64,000 bases of DNA from Chryseobacterium gleum (GCA_945872795.1 CAMCAZ010000008.1:1-64000); one strand, 5' to 3'; positions 34,839-44,626 are shown, counted from the first letter of the stretch. Numbers and translations: made by a program. Notes: generated by a model not told the origin, from the sequence alone.

Positions 34839-35549
34839 ATGATGCAGGGCGCATTCAAGAAGCTGTTCATCGGGCGGGGCCAGCGCTTCGAAGAGGTGAA
34901 GTATTCCACCATCGGCAGGCGATGGGAGAACCTGCGGGCCATTTGGAACAACACCTTTGAGGAGGACGCCGGGCTGGAAAAGATCGTTCGCCTGCTCTTG
35001 GCCGCCAGCCAGTTCCTATTCCCGGGTATGTACATCAAGCATTTGTTCTGGCGCAAAGGCCCCTTGTACCAGGATTTTGCCATTGAACTGTTCATTCTGT
35101 TGAAGACGACCCTTCCGGTGGTGGTGCTCGCCATGGGCTGGGAGCGGCATCCACTGGCCCTGTTCGTGGTGCTTTGGTTCATGATGGAGACCATCATCTA
35201 CATACCGACATTGATCTTCGCCTCCGATAGCTTCTCGTCACCCCGTTCGTACAGGCGATCCAAGCTGCTGATCTTCCTCAATTACCTGGAGGTGGTCTTC
35301 TCCTTTGCGGTCATCCACATGGCCGGGCAGTACATGAACCAACCCCTCACGCTTTGGACGGATGCCGTCTATGTGAGCTTCATGATCACCAGCACCATTG
35401 GTTTCGGTGAATACCACCCCATCACTGGCCTGGGCAAACTGGTGGTATCGCTTCAATCGCTGTTCTACCTCAGCTACATCGCCCTGTTCATCAGCTTCTT
35501 CAACCTCGGCGGCAACAAGGGCTACTTCGAAGGCTTGGGCAGAAAGTGA
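34839..35549 (+). CDS. ion channel with potassium-channel-type selectivity filter
   Basis: 236 residues with about four membrane segments (about 75-100, 103-127, 143-162, 203-225). The loop before the last helix carries TSTIGFGEYHP, a TxGFG version of the potassium-channel filter T-x-G-Y/F-G-D/E. It would therefore conduct potassium or another monovalent cation, probably as a tetramer of two-helix pores preceded by two extra helices. No RCK or nucleotide-binding domain follows. A -7-like TACCTTTCG lies at 34804-34812. Cation selectivity is inferred from the filter only. Confidence 0.82.
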   Translation: MMQGAFKKLFIGRGQRFEEVKYSTIGRRWENLRAIWNNTFEEDAGLEKIVRLLLAASQFLFPGMYIKHLFWRKGPLYQDFAIELFILLKTTLPVVVLAMGWERHPLALFVVLWFMMETIIYIPTLIFASDSFSSPRSYRRSKLLIFLNYLEVVFSFAVIHMAGQYMNQPLTLWTDAVYVSFMITSTIGFGEYHPITGLGKLVVSLQSLFYLSYIALFISFFNLGGNKGYFEGLGRK

Positions 35550-35584
35550 CCGCGATCCCACGGCGTTGTGTTCCTTCGCGGTCG

Positions 35585-36490
35585 ATGAAGATCCTGATCA
35601 CCGGAAGCAACGGGCTGCTGGGCCAGAAACTGGTCGCCGCCCTTCGGAATGACCCCGAAGTGCAGCTGGTCGCCACCAGCCGCGGCGCGGACCGTACGCC
35701 GATCCCCTTGGGGCCGCAGTACCGTTCCATGGACATCACGGTACAGGCTGAGGTGGACGAGGTGTTCGCGACAACTATGCCTGAGGTGGTGATCCATACG
35801 GCGGCCATGACCAATGTGGATGCCTGTGAACTGGACCCCGCCGCCTGCCAATTGCAGAACGTGACGGCCACTGAACACGTGGTGCAGGCCGCCAAACGAC
35901 ACGGCTGCCACTTCATCCACCTCAGCACCGACTTCATCTTCGATGGGATGAACGGTCCCTACGCGGAGGATGACGTACCTGCTCCGCTCAGTGGTTACGG
36001 CCACAGCAAGCTCGATTCCGAGCGCGTGGTGATGGAGGCCGGGCTGGCGAAGTGGGCCATCGCACGCACCATCATCGTGTACGGCATCGCGGAAGGACTG
36101 AGCCGCAGCAACGTGGTACTTTGGGCCAGGAGCGCCCTGGAGAAGGGTCAACCCATCAAGGTGGTGGACGACCAATGGCGCATGCCCACCCTGGCCGAGG
36201 ACCTGGCCGATGGCTGCATCCGAATTGCCAAGCGGGGGGCCACCGGGGTCTATAACCTGAGCGGTCCCGATGGGATGAGCATCCTGGAACTCGTGCAGCG
36301 CGTGGGAGCGTTCTTCCACCTCGATACTTCGGTGGTGACGCCTGTGAAGAGCGATTCCTTGGGCCAGCCGGCGAGACGTCCGCCACGCACCGGGTTCGTG
36401 CTGGACAAGGCCCGCCGTGAACTGGGCTATGCGCCTCACGGCTTCGAGGAAGGACTGGCCGTGCTGCGTGCACAGCTGGGTCCGGCGTAG
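35585..36490 (+). CDS. RmlD-like NAD(P)-dependent sugar-nucleotide reductase
   Basis: 301 residues from the ATG at 35585 (MKILITGSNGLLG); 13 extra in-frame codons upstream overlap the channel gene. It is an extended short-chain dehydrogenase: Rossmann motif GSNGLLGQKL, HTAAMTNVDACE, STDFIFDG and catalytic YGHSK, all characteristic of dTDP-4-dehydrorhamnose reductase and relatives. It lacks linked rmlA, B or C genes, so assignment to rhamnose synthesis is not secure; it may reduce another nucleotide sugar. Length is normal. Confidence 0.85.
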   Translation: MKILITGSNGLLGQKLVAALRNDPEVQLVATSRGADRTPIPLGPQYRSMDITVQAEVDEVFATTMPEVVIHTAAMTNVDACELDPAACQLQNVTATEHVVQAAKRHGCHFIHLSTDFIFDGMNGPYAEDDVPAPLSGYGHSKLDSERVVMEAGLAKWAIARTIIVYGIAEGLSRSNVVLWARSALEKGQPIKVVDDQWRMPTLAEDLADGCIRIAKRGATGVYNLSGPDGMSILELVQRVGAFFHLDTSVVTPVKSDSLGQPARRPPRTGFVLDKARRELGYAPHGFEEGLAVLRAQLGPA

Positions 36491-36576
36491 TGGCTGGAGG
36501 TGGTGGAATTTCGTTCCGAAAGGGGGGAGGTTCTGTGCGCGGCTGTACTTTGATGGGCACCTTTCCCCTAAGCTTC

Positions 36577-36584
36577 TATCTTCG
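36577..36584 (+). promoter_or_regulatory. -7 element of the NSS transporter gene
   Basis: TATCTTCG 20 bases before the start codon. A TTTG at 36549-36552 is 24 bases upstream, longer than the usual spacing. Confidence 0.45.
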
Positions 36585-36604
36585 GCGACCGTTATTCGGA
36601 GCAC

Positions 36605-38281
36605 ATGTCATTGACACAGAATGAATCCTGGGGCACCCGCGTGGGGCTCATCCTCGCCATGGCGGGCAACGCCGTGGGCCTTGGCAACTTTCTGCGCTTC
36701 CCGGTGCAGGCGGTGAACAATGGGGGAGGTGCCTTCATCATCCCCTACCTCATCTGTTTCCTGCTGATGGGCATTCCCCTGCTCTGGATCGAATGGAGCA
36801 TGGGTCGATTCGGGGGGCGTAGCAACAACCACAGCACGCCCTTTATCCTGGATACGATGACCAAACGGGCGTTCTGGAAGTACTTCGGGGTGTTCGGCAT
36901 TTTCACCAACATCGCCGTGGCGGCCTACTACTGCTACATCGAGAGTTGGACCATGAGCTACGTGTACCACAGCATCGTGGGCACCTTCGATGGACTTTCC
37001 CAGACCCAGGTCGCAGCCTTCTTTACATCGTACGTGGACATCGGCCACAGTACCACTGGCATTCCGTACGAAGCCGTGGTGTTCTACATCCTTTGTCTGG
37101 GCCTGAACACCTGGATCCTCTCCCGCGGCCTTGCCGGGGTGGAGAAGGCAGCGAAGATCGGCATGCCCTTGCTGATCCTCTTCGGTGTCTTTCTGGCGCT
37201 GCGAGGACTCACGCTCGGTACGTCCGGTGCCAGTGCGGAAGTGCCTACTGCCAGTGCCTGGGACGGCCTCAACTTTCTGTGGACGCCACAGTTCGACAGC
37301 CTGAGCAACCCCAAGGTCTGGCTCGCGGCAGCTGGACAGATCTTTTTCACGCTGAGCGTGGGCATGGGCACCATCCATTGCTATGCGGCCTACGTGAAGA
37401 GCAAGGACGATATCGCCCTGAACGCCGTGAGCGCGGGCTTCATGAACGAGTTCGTGGAAGTGGTGCTGGGCAGCCTGATCGTGATCCCCATCGCCGCAGG
37501 TTACCTCGGGTTGGACTGGGTGAAGGAGAACGCCGGGTTCGGCATGGCGTTCCAGACGATGCCCTTCCTGTTCGAAAAGTGGGGTCCCGTCCTGAGCGCC
37601 GTGGCCGGTGTGATGTGGTTCGGCCTCCTGTTCTTCGCGGGCATCACCTCCAGCCTGGCCATGGGAACGCCTTGGATGGGCTTCATGCGCGATGAGTTCG
37701 GCTGGGGACGGATCAAGGGTTCCTTGAGTTTTGGGCTCATCGTCCTGGTGCTGGGTCTACCCACCGTGATCTTCTTCCAGGAGGGGGTGTTCGACGAGTA
37801 CGATTACTGGGCCGGCACCGTAGCCCTTGTGGTGTTCGCGCTGGCAGAGACCATCCTGTTCTCCTGGGTCTTCGGCATAGACCGGGGGTGGAAGGAACTG
37901 ATGTCCGGATCGGACCTCAATGTGCCCACGATATACAAGTTCATCATCAAGTACATCACACCATTGCTGCTCCTGCTGGTTTTCCTGGGAGCATTGTTCA
38001 CCCCGTTGGGAAATGAATGGACGGTGGCGTTCCAGAGCTTCTTCAGTGGTGGAGGTTGGCCGTTGGACAACAGCTCGATCATCAAGACGATCGCGAACAC
38101 CGGCTTGCACCAACAGCTGGCCGCTGCGACAGACCCGGCCGAGGTGAACCGACTTCAGGATCGCCTGTTCTACACCAATTTCGCCCGCGTGGTCCTTACC
38201 TTGACCTTCGCCGGTCTGGCACTGTTGGTCTATATCGCCGCACTTCGCCGGATCCGGAACACCTCAACGACCGCCGCATGA
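36605..38281 (+). CDS. sodium-dependent neurotransmitter:sodium symporter (NSS) family transporter
   Basis: 558 residues, about 12 membrane helices. TM1 carries the unwound signature GNAVGLGNFLRFPVQAVNNGGGAFIIPY, which holds sodium and substrate sites in NSS/LeuT proteins (pieces: NAVGLGNFLRFP, NNGGGAFIIPY). TM3 to TM8 show typical ITSSLAMGTPWMGF (TM8) and QIFFTLSVGMGTIHCYAAY (TM6). It would import an amino acid with sodium. The stop codon overlaps the start of a tiny downstream gene resembling MetS, the partner of the methionine transporter MetP, so an amino acid such as methionine or alanine is a plausible substrate. Confidence 0.92.
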   Translation: MSLTQNESWGTRVGLILAMAGNAVGLGNFLRFPVQAVNNGGGAFIIPYLICFLLMGIPLLWIEWSMGRFGGRSNNHSTPFILDTMTKRAFWKYFGVFGIFTNIAVAAYYCYIESWTMSYVYHSIVGTFDGLSQTQVAAFFTSYVDIGHSTTGIPYEAVVFYILCLGLNTWILSRGLAGVEKAAKIGMPLLILFGVFLALRGLTLGTSGASAEVPTASAWDGLNFLWTPQFDSLSNPKVWLAAAGQIFFTLSVGMGTIHCYAAYVKSKDDIALNAVSAGFMNEFVEVVLGSLIVIPIAAGYLGLDWVKENAGFGMAFQTMPFLFEKWGPVLSAVAGVMWFGLLFFAGITSSLAMGTPWMGFMRDEFGWGRIKGSLSFGLIVLVLGLPTVIFFQEGVFDEYDYWAGTVALVVFALAETILFSWVFGIDRGWKELMSGSDLNVPTIYKFIIKYITPLLLLLVFLGALFTPLGNEWTVAFQSFFSGGGWPLDNSSIIKTIANTGLHQQLAAATDPAEVNRLQDRLFYTNFARVVLTLTFAGLALLVYIAALRRIRNTSTTAA

Positions 38282-38415
38282 ACACCTCCGCGCTGATCCT
38301 CATGGTCGTGACACAGGTCTCCGTGATCGGCATCACGGGTTATTTCTTCTACCTCGTGTTCACCACCCCTCCACGTTCCGAACCCGACAGTTTCACCGAG
38401 AACGACCCCTCCTGA
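38278..38415 (+). CDS. MetS-like small subunit of the NSS transporter
   Basis: 45 residues: MNTSALILMVVTQVSVIG starts a single membrane helix (about 4-29) followed by a polar tail ending TENDPS. The ATG overlaps the transporter stop by 4 bases (ATGA), so it is translationally coupled. Tiny single-span partners named MetS are required by some bacterial NSS methionine/alanine transporters. Assignment rests on size, topology and position. Confidence 0.72.
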   Translation: MNTSALILMVVTQVSVIGITGYFFYLVFTTPPRSEPDSFTENDPS

Positions 38416-38440
38416 TCGGTGATGTACTGCAGTGGGCGCC

Positions 38441-39394
38441 ATGAAACGGAGGGGCACACATGGCGGTTGGAAGGAGCAGGTGAAGGACCTGCTGCATCTG
38501 CATCGCAGTGAGCGTCGCGGCACGATCCTGCTGGTGGGGCTCCTGTCCCTGTTCATGGCCTGGGTGATCTACGAGCAATGGCTCCGGGTGCCGCCACCCA
38601 CTGATGTGGAAGCACTTCGTGCCAGGGTGGACAGTTGGATCGCGGCCCGGAGGGATACCACGGTCTCGCTGGACGCCATGCCCGCGCCCTTCCCCTTCGA
38701 CCCCAATCTGCTGGAACGCCAGGAATGGCTCGCCCTGGGCCTGAGCCCGCGACAGGTGGATGGCATCGAGCGCTACCGCTCCAAGGGTGGCCGCTTCCGC
38801 ACCAAGCGCGATCTCGCTCGCATGTACACCATTCCTCCGGAGCAATACCAGCGATTGGAGCCGTTCATCCTGTTGCCTGATAGTGCACCTGCCCGACAGC
38901 AATACGAGCGCAGGGATGCGCCCAAGTATCCACGTTATGAGACGCGGGAGAAGGCATCGCCCAAGGCCGAGCGCTCATGGACGCCCCGTGCATTGGTGGA
39001 GGTGAACACCACCGACACCACGGCGTTGGTCGATCTGCCCGGCATTGGTCCCGCCTTCGCCCGCGGCATCGTGAAGTTCCGCGATCGCCTGGGAGGCTAC
39101 CATCACCTGGACCAACTGGCCGAGGTGTACGTCCTGAAGGATAAGCCCGATGCCGTTGAACGACTGAAGGAACTGTTGATCGTGGACACGCTGATGATCG
39201 TGCGCATACCGATCAATACCTGCACGGTGGAGGCCCTGGCGGCGCATCCCTATGCCGGTTGGAAGATCGCGAAACCACTGATCGCCTACCGCAAACAGCA
39301 CGGGCCGTTCCGGAACGTGGCCGACATTACGGGCTGCGCGGTGGTCGATGAGGCGGTCTTCCGTAAACTTGCGCCCTATCTGACCGTGGAGTGA
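38441..39394 (+). CDS. membrane-anchored helix-hairpin-helix protein
   Basis: 317 residues from the ATG at 38441 (a GTG at 38432 is an alternative). One N-terminal membrane helix (GTILLVGLLSLFMAWVIY) is followed by a region with three helix-hairpin-helix units: LGLSPRQVDGIERYRSKGGRF, VDLPGIGPAFARGIVKFRDRLGGY and HPYAGWKIAKPLIAYRKQHGPF. These resemble the ComEA/DUF655 type, which bind DNA in natural transformation. The layout (anchor then HhH) would suit a DNA-binding role at the membrane, but its spacing differs from classical ComEA and competence is not established. Its stop overlaps the apt start. Confidence 0.78.
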   Translation: MKRRGTHGGWKEQVKDLLHLHRSERRGTILLVGLLSLFMAWVIYEQWLRVPPPTDVEALRARVDSWIAARRDTTVSLDAMPAPFPFDPNLLERQEWLALGLSPRQVDGIERYRSKGGRFRTKRDLARMYTIPPEQYQRLEPFILLPDSAPARQQYERRDAPKYPRYETREKASPKAERSWTPRALVEVNTTDTTALVDLPGIGPAFARGIVKFRDRLGGYHHLDQLAEVYVLKDKPDAVERLKELLIVDTLMIVRIPINTCTVEALAAHPYAGWKIAKPLIAYRKQHGPFRNVADITGCAVVDEAVFRKLAPYLTVE

Positions 39395-39927
39395 ACCATT
39401 CGCTGGAGCAAAGGCTCAAGTACGCCATCCGAGATGTGCCGGATTTTCCCAAGCCGGGCATCCTGTTCCGTGATATCACGCCCGTGCTCGAGGACCCGAA
39501 ACTGTGCCATGCCGTGGTCGATGGTTTCGTCGATGCGCTGCAAGGGAAACAGATCGATGCGATAGCCGGCGTCGAAAGCCGTGGATTCCTCTTCGGCCTG
39601 CCGCTTTCCATGCGATTGGGGGTGCCCTTCATCACCGTGCGCAAGAAGGGTAAGCTGCCTTACCGCACAGTGAGCTATAGCTATGACCTGGAGTATGGCA
39701 GTGCGGCCATCGAGATGCACCAGGATGTACTGCACCCGGGCATGAACGTGCTGGTGCATGACGACCTGCTGGCCACCGGCGGCACCGCCGCGGCCACAGC
39801 TGAACTGATCCACATGCAGGGCGCGCGCGTTGCTGGCTTTGCCTTCCTGATCGAACTATCCTTTTTGGGCGGTGTTGAACGCTTGAAGCCTTATGGCTCC
39901 GACATCACGCGCCTGGCGACCTACTGA
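39391..39927 (+). CDS. apt: adenine phosphoribosyltransferase
   Basis: 178 residues from a GTG start at 39391 that overlaps the upstream TGA by 4 bases. The start is set by the family pattern: [20 protein letters not shown] follows within ten codons. It salvages adenine with PRPP to give AMP. Seen: the substrate loop [12 protein letters not shown], the flexible [20 protein letters not shown] and the PRPP-binding [14 protein letters not shown]. Normal length. Confidence 0.95.
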   Translation: MNHSLEQRLKYAIRDVPDFPKPGILFRDITPVLEDPKLCHAVVDGFVDALQGKQIDAIAGVESRGFLFGLPLSMRLGVPFITVRKKGKLPYRTVSYSYDLEYGSAAIEMHQDVLHPGMNVLVHDDLLATGGTAAATAELIHMQGARVAGFAFLIELSFLGGVERLKPYGSDITRLATY

Positions 39928-39932
39928 AGAAC

Positions 39933-41078
39933 ATGGAATTCCACACCACCGACAGTCAGACGATGATCGCACAAGCCGTGCGTGACCTGTGCGAACGAGA
40001 GCTGCGTCCCCACATCATGGAGTGGGATGAGGCCCAACACCTGCCCATCGACCTGCTGAAGGACCACTTCGGTCCGGCGGGAATGCTGGGTGTATTGGTG
40101 CCCGAGGAGTACGGTGGTGCCGGCCTCGGCTATTTCGAATACATCACCACCATCGTGGAGGTGGCCAAGATGTGCGGCAGTGTGGGCCTCAGCGTGGCGG
40201 CGCACAACAGCCTGTGCACGGGTCACATCCTGCAGTTCGGCAACGATGAGCAGAAGCGCCGCTGGCTGCCGAAACTGGCCAGTGGTCAGTGGCTGGGCGC
40301 CTGGGCGCTCACCGAACCCAACACCGGCAGTGATGCCATGCGCATGAAGTGCACGGCCCGCAAGGAGGGGAACGAGTGGGTGCTGAACGGTACCAAATGC
40401 TGGATCACCCACGGCAAGAGCAGCGACGTGATGGTGATCATCGCGCGCACCGGTGAGCTTTTGGACAGCAAGGGCATGACCGCATTCGTGGTGGAGCGCG
40501 GAACTGCCGGACTGAAGGCCGGCAAGAAGGAGAACAAATTGGGCATGCGGGCCAGCGAGACCGCCGAGGTGATCCTGGAGGATTGCCGGATCCCCGCTGA
40601 GAACGTATTGGGCCAGGTGGGGGAGGGCTTCCAGCAGGCCATGAAGGTGCTGGACGGTGGCCGCATCAGCATCGCTGCGTTGAGCCTGGGCATCGCCAAG
40701 GGCGCATTCGAGGCCAGTGTGAAGTATGCCAAGGAGCGGGAACAGTTCGGTCAGCCCATCGCCAACTTCCAGGCCATCGCCTTCAAGCTGGCCGACATGG
40801 CCACACGCATCGAGGCCGCCGAGCTCCTCACCCTGCAGGCCGCCGACCTGAAGAACCGCCACAAGAAGATGACCACGGAGAGCGCTATGGCAAAGTATTA
40901 TGCCAGCGAGGTGTGCGTGTGGGCCAGCAATGAGGCGGTCCAGATCTTCGGGGGATATGGCTACACCAAGGATTTCCCCGTGGAGAAGTTCTACCGCGAC
41001 AGCAAGCTCTGCACCATAGGCGAAGGCACCAGCGAGATCCAGAAACTGGTCATCAGCCGCAACGTCCTCAAGGGCTGA
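39933..41078 (+). CDS. acyl-CoA dehydrogenase
   Basis: 381 residues. FAD-dependent oxidation of acyl-CoA to enoyl-CoA in fatty-acid or branched-chain amino-acid breakdown. Seen: N-terminal helical domain, [16 protein letters not shown], the flavin-contact signatures [13 protein letters not shown] and WITHGK, the middle strand [16 protein letters not shown], and the C-terminal [20 protein letters not shown] and [14 protein letters not shown]. In the last motif the glutamate of GEGT aligns with the catalytic base of medium-chain enzymes. Chain-length specificity cannot be read. Starts 5 bases after apt, likely co-transcribed. Confidence 0.92.
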   Translation: MEFHTTDSQTMIAQAVRDLCERELRPHIMEWDEAQHLPIDLLKDHFGPAGMLGVLVPEEYGGAGLGYFEYITTIVEVAKMCGSVGLSVAAHNSLCTGHILQFGNDEQKRRWLPKLASGQWLGAWALTEPNTGSDAMRMKCTARKEGNEWVLNGTKCWITHGKSSDVMVIIARTGELLDSKGMTAFVVERGTAGLKAGKKENKLGMRASETAEVILEDCRIPAENVLGQVGEGFQQAMKVLDGGRISIAALSLGIAKGAFEASVKYAKEREQFGQPIANFQAIAFKLADMATRIEAAELLTLQAADLKNRHKKMTTESAMAKYYASEVCVWASNEAVQIFGGYGYTKDFPVEKFYRDSKLCTIGEGTSEIQKLVISRNVLKG

Positions 41079-41121
41079 TCGAAAGAAAGCTGCCCTGGGT
41101 CCGGAAGTTTCCCACACAGCC

Positions 41122-41152
41122 TTTGGAAATTCCAGACCCCTTGCTATATTTG
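41122..41152 (+). promoter_or_regulatory. consensus Bacteroidota promoter of rpsU
   Basis: TTTG at 41122-41125, exactly 19 bases, then TATATTTG at 41145-41152: a perfect -33/-7 pair. The start codon is 25 bases downstream. Confidence 0.85.
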
Positions 41153-41177
41153 CGCCCCCGAAAGAGAAAACACGACC

Positions 41178-41369
41178 ATGCTGATCATCCCGGTTAAGGA
41201 AGGCGAGAGCATCGACAAGGCGCTCAAGAAGTTCAAGAAGAAGTTCGAGCGCACCCAGACGATGCGTCAGTTGCGCAAGCGCCAGAGCTTCACGAAGCCC
41301 TCGGTGTCCCGCCGCAAGGAGATGATCCGCGCTGCGTACAAACTGAACATGCAGACCGAACAGGAATAA
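41178..41369 (+). CDS. rpsU: 30S ribosomal protein bS21
   Basis: 63 residues: IPVKEGESIDKALKKFKKKF and RKRQSFTKPSVSRRKE are the family signatures. It is a basic small-subunit protein near the 3' end of 16S rRNA and is important in Bacteroidota for hiding the anti-Shine-Dalgarno. In Flavobacterium the rpsU messenger is reported to carry an unusually strong Shine-Dalgarno that serves autoregulation. Here the leader (CCCCCGAAAGAGAAAACACGACC is 23 bases, in brief GAAAGAGAAAACACGACC before ATG) shows no AGGAGG-like sequence. Own promoter and terminator. Confidence 0.97.
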   Translation: MLIIPVKEGESIDKALKKFKKKFERTQTMRQLRKRQSFTKPSVSRRKEMIRAAYKLNMQTEQE

Positions 41370-41390
41370 TCCCGTTCGTTCCACGTTAGG

Positions 41391-41423
41391 AAGGGGAAAG
41401 GTCCACTGCGGACTTTTCCCCTT
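41391..41423 (+). terminator. terminator of rpsU
   Basis: AAGGGGAAAGGTCC (41391-41404) pairs with GGACTTTTCCCCTT (41410-41423) with one G-T pair and a 5-nt loop, followed by CTTTGTTGTTG. It ends just 11 bases before the xerC start. Confidence 0.85.
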
Positions 41424-41434
41424 CTTTGTTGTTG

Positions 41435-42355
41435 ATGCTGGTCGAACGCTTCCTGGAACACCTGGCCTACGAGAAACGCTGCAGCGCCCATACGGTGCTG
41501 GCCTACAAGCGTGACCTGGAGCAGTTCAGCGCCTTTCTGGCGGCCCACGGGGGGCTGGCTCCCGAGCGCGCCTCGGACAAAATGGTGCGCACCTGGATGA
41601 TGCAGTTGATGGAGCAGGGCACCGGAGCGCGTTCCGTGAACAGGAAGCTCAGTGCCTTGCGCGGTTTCTACCGATTTGCCCGCGTCACCGGCACGATCAC
41701 CGTGGAGCCAACGGCCCTGATCGACCCGCCCAAGACCCCCAAGCGACTGCCCGAATTCGTGGAGGAGGTCCGTATGGACAGGCTCTTCGCGGAGCTCACC
41801 TGGCCGGAAGGCTTCAAGGGGCGCACCCATCGCCTGGTGCTGGAACTGCTCTACGGCACCGGCATGCGTTTGGCCGAGTTGATCGGTCTGAGGGTGGGCG
41901 ATGTGGACCTCAGGCGGGCATCGCTGCGGGTGCTGGGCAAGCGGAACAAGGAACGGATCCTGCCTTTGGGGGATCATTTGGTGGCGCTGCTGGCCGAGCA
42001 CCTGACCGAGCGTGCGGTGGTGGCGGGCACCGCGGCCATGTCCGATCAACTGCTTGTGGACGAGCGGGGCGAACCCTTGGCGCGAAGAAGCGTACAACGG
42101 CTGGTGGTGTATTACCTTAGTGGTGTCACCTCCCAACACAAACGATCGCCGCACGTGCTCCGTCATACGTTCGCCACACACATGCTGGAGCACGGCGCCG
42201 ACCTCAATGCGGTGAAGGAATTGCTTGGCCACGCTGGCCTTGCGGCCACCCAGGTGTACACCCACAACACCGTTGAGAAACTCCGAAAAGTCCATGCCCA
42301 GGCACACCCGCGAGGGGGTGGGGGCATATCGTTGAACCCATCAAAAGAACCGTAG
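41435..42355 (+). CDS. xerC: site-specific tyrosine recombinase XerC/D-type
   Basis: 306 residues from the ATG at 41435 (three TTG codons precede it in frame). N-terminal SAM-like DNA-binding domain (FLEHLAYEKRCSAHTVLAYKRDL, in pieces FLEHLAYEK, AHTVLAYKRDL; LSALRGFYRFA) then catalytic domain: first Arg in LLYGTGMRLAELIGL, Lys in GKRNKERILPL, HxxR in SPHVLRHTFATH, His in LLGHAGLAATQ and the tyrosine in VYTHNTVEKL. It resolves chromosome dimers at dif. Bacteroidota usually have one XerC and one XerD; the sequence is called XerC by overall form only. Confidence 0.9.
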   Translation: MLVERFLEHLAYEKRCSAHTVLAYKRDLEQFSAFLAAHGGLAPERASDKMVRTWMMQLMEQGTGARSVNRKLSALRGFYRFARVTGTITVEPTALIDPPKTPKRLPEFVEEVRMDRLFAELTWPEGFKGRTHRLVLELLYGTGMRLAELIGLRVGDVDLRRASLRVLGKRNKERILPLGDHLVALLAEHLTERAVVAGTAAMSDQLLVDERGEPLARRSVQRLVVYYLSGVTSQHKRSPHVLRHTFATHMLEHGADLNAVKELLGHAGLAATQVYTHNTVEKLRKVHAQAHPRGGGGISLNPSKEP

Positions 42356-42359
42356 TACC

Positions 42360-42665
42360 ATGAACCTGAACGTGCATTCGATCCATTTCGACGCTGATGG
42401 CAAGTTGGTCAGCTTCATCCAGGATAAATTGGGCAAGCTCAATCAGTTCCACGATAACATCCTGAGCGGGGAGGTGTTCCTGCGCTTGGAACACGACGGA
42501 GAGAACCGGGAGAACAAGGTGGTGGAGATCCGTCTGGCCGTTCCCGGCCGTGAACATTTCGCCAAGCGCCATGGCAAGAGCTTCGAGGAGGCGGCCATAG
42601 GGGCGGTGGACGCACTGCGCAGTCAGGTGGAACGCACCAAGGAGCGGCTCCGCAAGGCTTCCTGA
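42360..42665 (+). CDS. hpf: short ribosome hibernation-promoting factor
   Basis: 101 residues of the HPF/YfiA (RaiA) fold: MNLNVHSIHFDADGKLVSFI start, LEHDGENRENKVVEIRLAVPG and KSFEEAAIGAVDALRSQVER. It binds the 30S decoding centre in slow growth and inactivates ribosomes. Lacks the C-terminal dimerisation domain of long HPF. Starts 4 bases after xerC, so co-transcribed; strong terminator follows. Confidence 0.92.
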   Translation: MNLNVHSIHFDADGKLVSFIQDKLGKLNQFHDNILSGEVFLRLEHDGENRENKVVEIRLAVPGREHFAKRHGKSFEEAAIGAVDALRSQVERTKERLRKAS

Positions 42666-42709
42666 ACCGTTCCTCAGAGGCTCCGGGACCCGCTTTCCGG
42701 CAAGCCAGG

Positions 42710-42737
42710 CAAGGCCACGAAGAAGTTCGTGGCCTTG
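42710..42737 (+). terminator. terminator of the xerC-hpf unit
   Basis: Perfect 12-base stem CAAGGCCACGAA (42710-42721) / TTCGTGGCCTTG (42726-42737), tetraloop, then TTGTTTGG. The T-rich tail overlaps the -33 box of the tRNA promoter. Confidence 0.88.
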
Positions 42738-42740
42738 TTG

Positions 42741-42771
42741 TTTGGTGGGGATCGGTTTCTTGCTACATTTG
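42741..42771 (+). promoter_or_regulatory. consensus promoter of the tRNA-tuf cluster
   Basis: TTTG (42741-42744), 19 bases, TACATTTG (42764-42771): an exact -33/-7 pair. The first tRNA starts 66 bases further. Confidence 0.85.
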
Positions 42772-42837
42772 CAGCCCCTTTCCGGCCCATCGGGTCGTGG
42801 AGGGTATGAAAACAGCGTTCTTTTTCGTGTTGTACAG

Positions 42838-42910
42838 GCCAATGTAGCTCAGCTGGTAGAGCAGCTGATTTGTAATCAGCCGGTCGGGGGTTCGAGTCCC
42901 TTCATTGGCT
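42838..42910 (+). tRNA. trnT: tRNA-Thr (anticodon TGT)
   Basis: Acceptor GCCAATG (42838-42844) / CATTGGC (42903-42909), D arm GCTCAGCTGGTAGAGC, anticodon arm GCTGA-TTTGTAA-TCAGC, T arm with GGTTCGAGTCC. CCA is encoded at 42911-42913. Confidence 0.96.
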
Positions 42911-42928
42911 CCAATGAGCCGATCAAAA

Positions 42929-43011
42929 GGGGAGATACCCAAGTGGCCAACGGGGGCAGACTGTAAATCTGCTGCTTCACAGCTTCGTAGGTTCGAATCC
43001 TGCTCTCCCCA
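42929..43011 (+). tRNA. trnY: tRNA-Tyr (anticodon GTA)
   Basis: Acceptor GGGGAGA (42929-42935) / TCTCCCC (43004-43010), anticodon arm GCAGA-CTGTAAA-TCTGC, long variable arm as expected for class II tRNA-Tyr, T loop GGTTCGAATCC. CCA encoded at 43012-43014. Confidence 0.96.
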
Positions 43012-43089
43012 CCACTCGTTCGGAGCCCGTTCCCACCGCTTCCAGGTAGGACCGGACCGTGAAGGACGAAGACCCAGGACCGGCACTAT

Positions 43090-43162
43090 GCGGGAGTAGC
43101 TCAGTTGGTAGAGCATCAGCCTTCCAAGCTGAACGTCGCGGGTTCGAGTCTCGTCTCCCGCT
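43090..43162 (+). tRNA. trnG: tRNA-Gly (anticodon TCC)
   Basis: Acceptor GCGGGAG (43090-43096) / CTCCCGC (43155-43161), anticodon arm TCAGC-CTTCCAA-GCTGA, T arm with GGTTCGAGTCT. CCA not encoded. Confidence 0.95.
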
Positions 43163-43243
43163 CTACACCTTCCACCACCAAGCGTTACCCGGTGATGGAA
43201 GTGAACACCGGCCCTTGACCCCAAGGACCGGAGAATTTTAAAA

Positions 43244-43315
<72 letters not shown>

Positions 43316-43414
43316 CCAGTTGCGGAGTATTGGCTAAGCTGCATCCGAGCGATCGGAAAGGCCCTGTACAGCACAGTGAAGGACTGAACAGAACACGAAC
43401 AACAAACGATCGAC

Positions 43415-44602
<1,188 letters not shown>

Positions 44603-44626
44603 GGATCAACATACCAACGGTGGCAG

